From Roseateles hydrophilus (GTDB lineage Bacteria; Pseudomonadota; Gammaproteobacteria; Burkholderiales; Burkholderiaceae_C): a stretch of 64,000 bases of DNA. A model generated the notes under the pieces. The model did no database searches. It had not been told where the DNA came from and saw only the letters and a list, made by a program, of their open reading frames with translations. The stretch spans positions 124,001 to 188,000 of the forward strand of contig NZ_JAPPUY010000001.1 in the NCBI RefSeq assembly GCF_026712245.1. The letters are read 5' to 3'. Position numbers and translations under genes: made by a program. Below, one piece after another: positions 32,582-40,329 of the stretch. Every line of letters begins with the position of its first letter. The first letter of the stretch is position 1.

Positions 32582-35500
32582 TCAGGCCGCGGCCGCCGTG
32601 CCGCGCTTGCGGCTGAACTTCTGGATCACGTCGTCCACGATCTCGTACAGCACCGGGATCACCAGCAGGCTCAGGAAGGTGCTGGTGATCAGGCCGCCGA
32701 TGACGACGATGGCCATCGGGGCGCGGAAGCTCGGGTCCGTGCCGAAGCCCAGCGCGATGGGCATCATGCCTGCGCCCATGGCCAGCGTCGTCATGACGAT
32801 GGGCCGCGCGCGCTTGTGGCAGGCGTCCAGCAGCGCATCCAGCCGGGACAGGCCGTGTTCGCGCTGCGCGACGATGGCGTACTCCACCAGCAGGATGGAG
32901 TTCTTCGTCGCGATGCCCATCAGCATGATCATGCCGATCATGGCCGGCATGGACAGGTCGGTGCCCGTCACGAACAGCGCCAGGATGGCGCCCGGGATGG
33001 ACAGCACCAGCGCCCCGAGGATGGTGACCGGCTGCACCCACGCGTGGAACAGCAGCACCAGCACGATGTAGATGCACGCCACGCCCGTGCCCATGGCCAG
33101 CAGGAAGCCCTGGCCCAGCTCCGCGAAGGCCTCGGCGTCGCCGATCTCGGCCTTGGTGACGCCCGGCGGCAAGTTTTTCAGGCTGGGCAGCTTGTCGGCC
33201 GCGGCCTGCACGTCGGACAGCGACTGGCCGTTGAGCTCCAGCTCGAAGTTGACGTTGCGCAGCCGGTCGTAGCGGTCGATCTGCGCCGGGCCACTGGCCA
33301 GCTGCAGCTCGGCCACCTGGCGCAGCGGCACCGGGCCGCGTGCGCCCGGCACGGTCAGCTCGCCCAGCAGCGCGAGGTCGGCGCGGGCGGCGTCCGGCAG
33401 GCGCACGACGATGGGCACCTGGCGCTGGCTGAGGTTGAGCTTGGGCAGCAGCTGGTCGTAGTCACCGGCCGTTGCGATGCGCAGCGTGTCGGCAATCGCC
33501 GCCGTGCTCACACCCAGGTCCGCGGCGCGGGCGGCGTCGGGGCGCACGATGAGCTCGGGCCGCTGCAGGCTGGAGCTGCTGGTCACCTGGCCGATGCCGG
33601 GCAGGCCGCGCAGCTCGCTCTCCACCTTGGCGGCGTGCTGGGCCAGCGTCTCGCCGTCCTCGCCGGCGAGCACCAACTGGTACTTCTCGCTGGAGCCGCC
33701 GAAGCTGACCTTGATGCGCGCGCCGGCGATGCTGGCCAGTTGCGTGCGCAGCTCGCGCTCGATCTGCTGCTTGCTGATGCCGCTGCGTTCCTGGCGCGGC
33801 GTGAGGTTGAGCGTCAGCGTGGCCTTGCGGGCCTCGGCCGCACCGCTCATCGCGAACGGGTCGCCGCCGGCGCTGCCGCCGCCCACGGCCGTGTAGATCA
33901 GCTTGACGTGGCCGTGCTGGGCCGCCACGGCGCGGGCCTGCTCGGCAATGACACGGGTCTCTTCGTAGGTGCTGCCGGGCGGCAGCTCGATGCTGATCTG
34001 CGTCTGGCTGAGGTCGTCCGGCGGGATGAAGGCCTTGGAGATCTTGTCCATGAACAGCGGTGCGCAAGCGGCCATGCTGAACGCGACGGTCAGCGCCATC
34101 GTCTTGCCCTTGTGCGTGAACGCCCAGCGCGCCCAGCGCATGTAGGCAGGCATCCAGAACGGGTCCTTGTGCGCGTGCTTGGGGGCTTTCAGGATGTAGG
34201 CCGCCATCATCGGCGTCAGCATGCGGGCCACCACCAGCGAGAAGAACACGGCGATGGCCGCCGTCCAGCCGAACTGCACGAAGAACTTGCCCACCACGCC
34301 GCTCATGAAGGCCGTGGGCAGGAACACCGCGATCAGCGTGAAGGTCGTGGCGATGACGGCCAGGCCGATCTCGTCGGCCGCCTCGCGGGCGGCTTCCAGC
34401 GGTGTCTTGCCCTGCGTCAGGTGACGCATGATGTTCTCGATCTCGACGATGGCGTCGTCCACCAGCACGCCGATGACCAGCGACAGCGACAGCAGCGTCA
34501 CGACGTTGAGCGTGAAGCCCATCAGGTACATCACATAAAAGGCCGGCAGTGCCGACAGCGGCAGCGCCACCGCGCTGACCAGCGTGGCCCGCCAGTCGCG
34601 CAGGAAGAACCACACCACGACGACGGCCAGGAAGGCGCCTTCCAGCAGCAGCTTCATGCTGCCGTCGTAGTTCTCGATGACGGGGTCGACGAAGTTGAAG
34701 GCCTCGGTGACGGTGATGTCCGGATGCGCCGCCTTCAGCTCCTCCAGCGCCGCGCGCACGCGCTCGGCCACGTCCACCTCGCCCGCGCCCTTGGCGCGCA
34801 CGACCTCGAAGCCCACCACCGGCTTGCCGTTCAGGAAGGCACCGGCGCGCCGCTCCGCCAGCGTGTCGCTGACCGTGGCCACCTGATCCAGGCGCACGCG
34901 GCGGCCGTCGGCCAGCGGGATGTCCATCGCGGCCAGCTCCTCGGCGCTCTGCACGGTGGCGATGGTGCGCAGCGACTGCTCCGCGCCGCCCAGCTGGGCG
35001 CGGCCGCCCGGGGCTTCCTGCTGCACGTTCTTCAGCTGGCGCGACACCTCGGCGGCGGTCACGCCCAGCGCCAGCATGCGGGACGGGTCCAGCGCCACGC
35101 GCAGCTCGCGGCTGACGCCGCCGACGCGGGCCACCGAGCCCACGCCGCGCACGGCCAGCATGCGCTTGGTGACCTGGTTGTCGACGAACCAGGACAGCGC
35201 CTCGTCATCCATCGCGCTGGACGAGACCGTGTAGGTCAGGATGGGCATGCCCGACAGGTTCATCTTGGTGATGACCGGGTCGCGCAGGTCGGCGGGCAGG
35301 TCGGCGCGGATGCGGGCCACCGCGTCGCGCGTGTCGTCCAGCGCCTCCTGCAGCGGCTTCTCCAGCCGGTACTCGACCGTGATGCTGGCGCTGCCGTCCT
35401 GCACCTTGGTGTAGATGTGCTTGACGCCTTGGGCCGACGCGACCGAGTTCTCGATCTTGCGGGCCACCTCGGTTTCCATCTGCGCGGGCGCGGTGCCCGG

Positions 35501-35656
35501 CAGCGAGGCGGAGATGACGATGGTGGGCAGTTCGATGTCGGGGAACTGCTGGATCTTCATCTGCTTGAAGCCGTACAGGCCGGCGGCCGTCAGCATGATG
35601 AAGAACATGATGGCCGGCACCGGGTTGGCGATGGACCAGCGGGAGACGTTGAACAT
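32582..35656 (-). CDS. RND efflux transporter permease, HAE1 family
   Basis: A 1024-aa inner-membrane proton-driven drug/solute exporter of the AcrB/MexB superfamily. The N-terminal helix begins SRWSIANPVPAIMFFIMLTAAG, and two large periplasmic loops separate the twelve membrane helices. The proton-relay segment GVLVDDAIVEIENIMRH (Asp-Asp) lies in the fourth helix. It is last in the operon tetR-OMF-MFP-RND, 12 bp after the adaptor gene. Substrate cannot be inferred. Confidence 0.93.
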   Translation of the reverse strand: MFNVSRWSIANPVPAIMFFIMLTAAGLYGFKQMKIQQFPDIELPTIVISASLPGTAPAQMETEVARKIENSVASAQGVKHIYTKVQDGSASITVEYRLEKPLQEALDDTRDAVARIRADLPADLRDPVITKMNLSGMPILTYTVSSSAMDDEALSWFVDNQVTKRMLAVRGVGSVARVGGVSRELRVALDPSRMLALGVTAAEVSRQLKNVQQEAPGGRAQLGGAEQSLRTIATVQSAEELAAMDIPLADGRRVRLDQVATVSDTLAERRAGAFLNGKPVVGFEVVRAKGAGEVDVAERVRAALEELKAAHPDITVTEAFNFVDPVIENYDGSMKLLLEGAFLAVVVVWFFLRDWRATLVSAVALPLSALPAFYVMYLMGFTLNVVTLLSLSLVIGVLVDDAIVEIENIMRHLTQGKTPLEAAREAADEIGLAVIATTFTLIAVFLPTAFMSGVVGKFFVQFGWTAAIAVFFSLVVARMLTPMMAAYILKAPKHAHKDPFWMPAYMRWARWAFTHKGKTMALTVAFSMAACAPLFMDKISKAFIPPDDLSQTQISIELPPGSTYEETRVIAEQARAVAAQHGHVKLIYTAVGGGSAGGDPFAMSGAAEARKATLTLNLTPRQERSGISKQQIERELRTQLASIAGARIKVSFGGSSEKYQLVLAGEDGETLAQHAAKVESELRGLPGIGQVTSSSSLQRPELIVRPDAARAADLGVSTAAIADTLRIATAGDYDQLLPKLNLSQRQVPIVVRLPDAARADLALLGELTVPGARGPVPLRQVAELQLASGPAQIDRYDRLRNVNFELELNGQSLSDVQAAADKLPSLKNLPPGVTKAEIGDAEAFAELGQGFLLAMGTGVACIYIVLVLLFHAWVQPVTILGALVLSIPGAILALFVTGTDLSMPAMIGMIMLMGIATKNSILLVEYAIVAQREHGLSRLDALLDACHKRARPIVMTTLAMGAGMMPIALGFGTDPSFRAPMAIVVIGGLITSTFLSLLVIPVLYEIVDDVIQKFSRKRGTAAAA

Positions 35657-35668
35657 CGCAGCGGCTCC

Positions 35669-36796
35669 TTACTTGGGCGCGCGGGCGGCGTCGCCCGTCG
35701 CGGTGGCGACCAGCACCGTGTCGCCATCGGCCAGGAAGCCCACGCCCGACTCCACCACCACCGTGCCGGCCGCCAGGCCCGCGCGGATCTCGATGCGCGT
35801 GCCTTCGCGGCGGCCCACCTGCACCTTCTGCTGGCGCACCTTGTTGCCGTCGATGCGGAACACATAGCTGAAGCCGTCGCGCAGCAGCACGGCGCTCTGC
35901 GGCAGCGTCAGCGCGGCGCTCTCGCCCAGCACGAACTCGCCGCGTGCGAACAGGCCCGCGCGCAGCGCCTCGCCGCCGCCGCTGATGTCCACATAGACCA
36001 GGCCGTTGCGGGTCTGCGGGTCGATCTGCGGCGCGATGCGGCGCACGCGGCCGTCCACCGGTGGCGCGCCGCTGGGCTGCACGCGCACCTTCTGGCCGAT
36101 CTTGAGCTGGCCCAGCTCGGCCCCGGGCACCTCGGCGCGCCACTCCAGGCGGCCGCTGCGTTGCAGACGGAACAGCTCCTGGCCCGGCTGCACCAGCGCG
36201 CCGGGCGTGGCGATGCGGGCGCTGATCACACCGTCGTCCGGCGCGGTGATCTGCGTGTAGGACAGGCGCAGCTGATCGGCCTGCACGCGGGCCCGCGCCG
36301 CGGCCACGCGGGCCTGGGCGGCGGCGTCGGCGGCCAGCGCCTGGTCGATGGCCTGGGCCGACAGTGCGTCGCTGCCCTGCAGCGTCTTCACGCGCGCTGC
36401 CGTCTGGCCAGCCTCGCGGGCAGCGGCCTCGGCCTCCAACAGCGCGGCCTTGCTGGCGGCGAGGTCGGCCTCCAGCGTGCCGGGGCTCAGCCGGGCCAGC
36501 AGCTGGCCTTTCTTGACGCGGTCGCCCACGTCGACATTGAGCGCGGCCAGGCGCTGGCCGCCGATCTCGGCGCCGATGACGACGTCCTGCCAGGCCGCGA
36601 TGGAGCCGGTGCCGGCGAGCGTCTGCGGCCAGGTGGCCGACTGGGCCAGCACGCGCTTGACGGTCAGTGCCGGCTTGGGCGCCGCACTGGCGGCGGCCTG
36701 CTGGGCCTCGGCCGGGCCGGACAGCGCGATGACGAAGGCCGCGGCCAGCGCGAGCGTCAGGGTGGCGGTGAGGAGGGTGGGGATGCGGGTCTTCAT
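35669..36796 (-). CDS. RND efflux periplasmic adaptor (membrane fusion protein)
   Basis: A 375-aa adaptor linking the inner-membrane pump to the outer-membrane channel. The signal peptide MKTRIPTLLTATLTLALAAAF is followed by a lipoyl/barrel-sandwich half (GEIGGQRLAALNVDVGDRVKKGQ region), an alpha-hairpin rich in Ala/Gln (about residues 120-185) and beta-barrel domains with TQITAPDDGVISAR. It is transcribed between the outer-membrane factor and the pump. Confidence 0.92.
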   Translation of the reverse strand: MKTRIPTLLTATLTLALAAAFVIALSGPAEAQQAAASAAPKPALTVKRVLAQSATWPQTLAGTGSIAAWQDVVIGAEIGGQRLAALNVDVGDRVKKGQLLARLSPGTLEADLAASKAALLEAEAAAREAGQTAARVKTLQGSDALSAQAIDQALAADAAAQARVAAARARVQADQLRLSYTQITAPDDGVISARIATPGALVQPGQELFRLQRSGRLEWRAEVPGAELGQLKIGQKVRVQPSGAPPVDGRVRRIAPQIDPQTRNGLVYVDISGGGEALRAGLFARGEFVLGESAALTLPQSAVLLRDGFSYVFRIDGNKVRQQKVQVGRREGTRIEIRAGLAAGTVVVESGVGFLADGDTVLVATATGDAARAPK

Positions 36797-36839
36797 GTCA
36801 GTTGTCCAGGGAAATTTGTGGGCTCACGTCGTGCGTTCT

Positions 36840-36960
36840 TGCGGGCCGAGCGCCGGGCCGCTCCCAAGTCGGCCCGCCTGAGGCGATGTGCATGCGGCTC
36901 CAGGCCGCATGCATCGCCGTCCCCTGGGGGGACCGACCGGGCCGGCCCGCGTTCAGCGCG
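36840..36960. repeat. Structured intergenic element (REP-like) inside the efflux operon
   Basis: The 184-bp gap between the adaptor and outer-membrane-factor genes is unusually long for this operon. It holds a strong hairpin (36883-36917: GCGATG plus GCATGCGGC with a bulged T, pairing with GCCGCATGCATCGC) flanked by GC-rich arms (GGGCCGAGCGCC, CCTGGGGGG, GGGCCGGCCCGC). This looks like the extragenic palindromic repeats scattered through Burkholderiales genomes. No second copy was noticed in this window. Confidence 0.4.
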
Positions 36961-36980
36961 GCCGGACAGGGCGAGGGGCT

Positions 36981-38390
36981 TCATTCCTTCCAGCCGCCGC
37001 CCAGGGCGCGGTACAGGCTGATCCAGGCCAGCGCCTGCTCGGCGCGCACGCCCAGCACGGCGTCGTAGGCGGCCAGCGCGTTGCGGTAGGTGGTGTTGCG
37101 CTGCACGCCGCTTTGCAGGCCGGCCTGGGCCTGGGCGCCGGTGCGCAGCGCGATCCCTTCCCATTCGCGCTTGACGGCGTCGATCTCGCGCTCGCGCTCG
37201 CTGCTGGCGGCCACGCGTTGCAGTTGCTCCTCCACCTCAGCCACGGCCTGCTGCCAGCGCGCCTGCAGCGCCGCGGCGGCTTCGTCGGCCGCGGCCTCGG
37301 CGCCTTGGGCGCGGGCCTGGCGCAGGCCGGCATCGAACAGCGGCAGGCTCAGCGAGGGGCCGAAGGCCCAGGTCGAGGCGTTGCTGGTGATGCCACCAGC
37401 GCGCAGCCGCGTCTCGCCGGCCAGCGCGGCCAGGCTGAGCTGCGGCCAGCGCTGCGCCTCCACACTGCGCTGCTGCTGCACGCTGGCGATCCAGCGTTGG
37501 TGCGCGGCGGCGAGATCGGGCCGCTGGGCGAGCAGCTGGGCGGGCAGGCCGGTCACGTCAAAGGCAGGCGCGCGGGGCTGGCTGCGGCGCAGTGCGATGC
37601 CTTCCGGCGCGACGGCCGGCGGTGCCAGCTCGGCGGCCAGCACCTCGGCGCGCTCGCCGCACAGCAGGGCCAGCGTCTGCAGCGCGATCTGCGCCTCCGC
37701 CCGCCACTGGCTGCGGTTGGCCGTGGCCACGGCGCGCTCGGTGTTCAGCAGCGCGGCGTCGCTGGCGCTGAGGAGGCCGGCCGCCTGCTGCTGGCGGCCC
37801 CAGGCGGCGGTCTGCTCGGCGAAGCGGGTGTCGAGCTCGGCGCTTTCCTCGCGGGCCTGGGCCAGGCGCAGCTGCACATAGGCCTGGGCCACGTCGGCGG
37901 CCAGGCTGACGCGGGCGGCATGCCAGTCGGCCGTGGCGGCCGAGGCCTCGGCGGCACCGGCCTCGGCGGCGGCGCGCTGGCCGCCGAAGAGGTCGATCTC
38001 CCAGCTGGCGTTGAGCGTGGCGCCGGCCTGCGTGCTGTTGCCGGGCACACCGTTGAGCGCACGGCCGCGCTGGGCCTGGGCGTTGGCGGTCAGCGCGGGC
38101 AGCAGCGCGGCGCGGGCCTGGGCAGCACCGGCCTCGGCCTGGCGGCGGCGTGCGGCGGCCTGGGCCAGCGTCGGGCTCTGGCCTTGCGCGCGCTCGATGA
38201 GGCGGGCCAGGGCCGGGTCGCTGAAGGCCTGCCACCAGGTGCCCAAGGCGGCCGTGCTGCCGCCATGGGGCAGTGGCGAGCGCCAGGCGGCGGGGATGGC
38301 GGTGGACGCCGGCGGCGCGGCAGGCGGGGCCGTGGTGCAGGCCGCGAGCAGCGCCAGCAGCGGGGCAGCGAGCAGGAGTCGTGTGGTCAT
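36981..38390 (-). CDS. Efflux outer-membrane lipoprotein, NodT/OprM family
   Basis: A 469-aa TolC-like channel subunit. The lipoprotein signal MTTRLLLAAPLLALLAAC has an LAAC lipobox, and two repeats of the outer-membrane efflux domain follow with long helical Ala/Gln-rich segments (AQAAARRRQAEAGAAQAR region). It completes a tripartite pump with the adaptor and RND genes downstream. Its ATG overlaps the tetR stop (ATGA at 38387-38390). Confidence 0.93.
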   Translation of the reverse strand: MTTRLLLAAPLLALLAACTTAPPAAPPASTAIPAAWRSPLPHGGSTAALGTWWQAFSDPALARLIERAQGQSPTLAQAAARRRQAEAGAAQARAALLPALTANAQAQRGRALNGVPGNSTQAGATLNASWEIDLFGGQRAAAEAGAAEASAATADWHAARVSLAADVAQAYVQLRLAQAREESAELDTRFAEQTAAWGRQQQAAGLLSASDAALLNTERAVATANRSQWRAEAQIALQTLALLCGERAEVLAAELAPPAVAPEGIALRRSQPRAPAFDVTGLPAQLLAQRPDLAAAHQRWIASVQQQRSVEAQRWPQLSLAALAGETRLRAGGITSNASTWAFGPSLSLPLFDAGLRQARAQGAEAAADEAAAALQARWQQAVAEVEEQLQRVAASSEREREIDAVKREWEGIALRTGAQAQAGLQSGVQRNTTYRNALAAYDAVLGVRAEQALAWISLYRALGGGWKE

Positions 38391-39040
38391 GGGTTCAGGT
38401 GGCGTTGGCGTTCGTAGTCGACCAGCACGCAGCCCCAGTCGGCCAGGCGGTGGCAGGTCTGTTCCAGGTGCGGGTCGTCGGCGAGCAGCTCGGGGTGGAA
38501 GGCGTCGAGCACGGGGCGGCTCAGCGCGTAGTCGTGCGCCATGGCCTGCAGGCCCATGGCGAGCTGGTGCAGCGCGGCGTTGGGCGCGTCCATGCCGGCG
38601 TGGCGGGCCAGCAGCTGCGCGAAGCGGTCGAAGATGGGCCCGATCTCACCGGTGACCATCTCCATGAAGATGCGGCTGGGCGCCACCATCTCGCGCAGAA
38701 AGAGCTGGGTGCTGCAGCTGCCGTCGTCGAACAGGAAGGGCCGCACGAAGCGGCAGATGGCCTCGTGCAGGCTGATGGCCGGGTCGTCGAAGCCGGCCAT
38801 GCTGAGCTGCAGGTCGCGCACCGGGCCGCGCAGCACCTCGGCGTACAGGCCGTCCTTGTCGCCGAAGTGGTAGTGGATGGCGCCGGGGTTCACGCCGGCG
38901 GCGCTGCAGATTTCGCGGGTGGTCACCGCGTCGAAGCCGCGCTCGCCGAACAGCCGCATGGCTTCGGCCAGCAGGCGCTCGCGGGCGGGGAGGGCGGGTG
39001 CAGGAGCGGCAGCAGGGTCGGGCGGCGGTCGGGCGGGCAT
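38387..39040 (-). CDS. TetR-family transcriptional regulator (CerR-like C-terminal domain)
   Basis: A 217-aa regulator. A Pro/Ala-rich N-terminal extension precedes the TetR helix-turn-helix (about residues 25-70; FDAVTTREICSAAGVNPGAIHYHFGDKDGLY), and the C-terminal half matches the CerR/DUF1956 ligand domain. It is the first gene of the efflux operon and sits just downstream of a palindromic operator, so self-repression with the pump genes, relieved by a pump substrate, is likely. Confidence 0.92.
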   Translation of the reverse strand: MPARPPPDPAAAPAPALPARERLLAEAMRLFGERGFDAVTTREICSAAGVNPGAIHYHFGDKDGLYAEVLRGPVRDLQLSMAGFDDPAISLHEAICRFVRPFLFDDGSCSTQLFLREMVAPSRIFMEMVTGEIGPIFDRFAQLLARHAGMDAPNAALHQLAMGLQAMAHDYALSRPVLDAFHPELLADDPHLEQTCHRLADWGCVLVDYERQRHLNP

Positions 39041-39061
39041 GGCGGCCGCACTCTACCGCCA

Positions 39062-39079
39062 ACCAAGCGCTTGCTTGGT
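39062..39079. promoter_or_regulatory. Predicted TetR operator upstream of the efflux operon
   Basis: The 18-bp site ACCAAG-CGCTTG-CTTGGT has perfect 6-bp outer arms and an internal CAAGCGCTTG palindrome. It lies 22 bp upstream of the tetR start within the only gap (57 bp) between the asparaginase and tetR genes, overlapping the expected promoter. Confidence 0.7.
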
Positions 39080-39097
39080 CTCGTTTTGTATCGTTTT

Positions 39098-40156
39098 TTA
39101 CGTCGGATTGAGGACGCCGCCGAGCGCGGCGGCCAGTGGCGCGGCCGGCTGCAGGCGTCCCACCTCGGTGCCGCGCCAGTTGCGCAGCGTCAGGTGGTGC
39201 AGGCCCGCCAGCAGGCGGTGCTGCGCGTCGTCCAGCCCGGGCAGCAGCGCGGCGGCCACGGCCGCCATGGCGGTTTCGGCGGCGCGCGCCGCGCCGTCGT
39301 CGATCTTCAGCGCCACGCCCAGGCCCAGCGCGGGCAGGGCGGCGCAGTACACGCCCTCGGCGCCGATCTTGCAGAACAGCTGCTCGCCCAGCGCCTGCAT
39401 GACGACGGTGTCAAAGCGGTCCGTGCCGCCGACCATGAACGGCGCCGCGGTCACCGCGCGGCGCAGCCGGCGCGCCGCGTGGGCATGGGCGTCGGACAGG
39501 CCCTGGCCAGTGCCGGCGCGCGCGAAGGCCAGCGCCAGCGCGCGCAGTGGCAGCGCGAAGGTGGGGATGGAGCAGCCGTCGATGCCGCGCGGCGCGTGTT
39601 CGACGTCCACGCCCGTGGCGGCCGACAGCGCGGCCGACACCTCGCGCATGACGGGGTGTTCGGCGGCCACATAGCCGCGGGCGAACTCGGCCGGCTCCGC
39701 CCCGGCCTGGCGCGCCATCAGGCAGGCCACGCAGACGAAGCCGCTGTGCTTGCCCGAGCAGTTGTTGTGCAGCGGCGTGGCGACGTCACCGCGCGCCGCC
39801 ATGGCGCGCAGCACCGGCTCGCGGCCGGGCCATTGGGTGCCGCATTCCAGCGCGCTCGCGTCGAGCCCCAGCTTGGCCAGCACACCGGCGGCGGTGGCCA
39901 CATGCGCGGGTTCGCCGCTGTGCGAGGCGCAGGCCAGCGAGAGTTCCTCGTCGGTCAGCGAGAAGGCGTCGGCCGCGCCGCTGGCCACCAGCGGCAACGC
40001 CTGCAGCAGCTTGACGGCGGAGCGCGGGAACACGGGGCGGTCCACGTCGCCCTGCGCGGTGTGCACGCGGCCCGAGGCGTCGACGATGGCCAAGGCGCCG
40101 GTGTGGCGCGACTCGATGGTGTCGCCCCGCAGGACGTCGATGAGGGTGGGGTTCAT
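39098..40156 (-). CDS. L-asparaginase II-family protein
   Basis: A 352-aa protein of the PF06089 asparaginase family, similar to the thermolabile/Rhizobium-type rather than the E. coli AnsB fold. Visible family motifs are DVDRPVFPRSAVKLLQALP, LACASHSGEP, HNNCSGKHSGFV and GIDGCSIPTFALPL. No signal peptide is seen, so it is probably cytoplasmic. It is monocistronic, with 173 bp before the divergent TonB-dependent receptor gene. Confidence 0.88.
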   Translation of the reverse strand: MNPTLIDVLRGDTIESRHTGALAIVDASGRVHTAQGDVDRPVFPRSAVKLLQALPLVASGAADAFSLTDEELSLACASHSGEPAHVATAAGVLAKLGLDASALECGTQWPGREPVLRAMAARGDVATPLHNNCSGKHSGFVCVACLMARQAGAEPAEFARGYVAAEHPVMREVSAALSAATGVDVEHAPRGIDGCSIPTFALPLRALALAFARAGTGQGLSDAHAHAARRLRRAVTAAPFMVGGTDRFDTVVMQALGEQLFCKIGAEGVYCAALPALGLGVALKIDDGAARAAETAMAAVAAALLPGLDDAQHRLLAGLHHLTLRNWRGTEVGRLQPAAPLAAALGGVLNPT

Positions 40157-40329
40157 GCGGCGAGTCTAGGAGGCTGCGCGGTGGCGCCAGGCATGGTCGT
40201 GGCGGCCGATGCGTTGCCGCGCGCCCACACCCCGCGCCACTTGCGCACACGCTTGCGCGGCGCGGTTCTTGCTGACTCGAGAATCGCGCACTTTTTGCCG
40301 TTTCTCCAACCCAACGAGGTGACCTCACT

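Noticed and set aside
32816-37021. Open frame of about 1400 codons on the plus strand opposite the RND pump and adaptor genes
   Set aside because: Antisense shadow. The product has no recognisable domain, while the minus strand encodes a textbook pump and adaptor.
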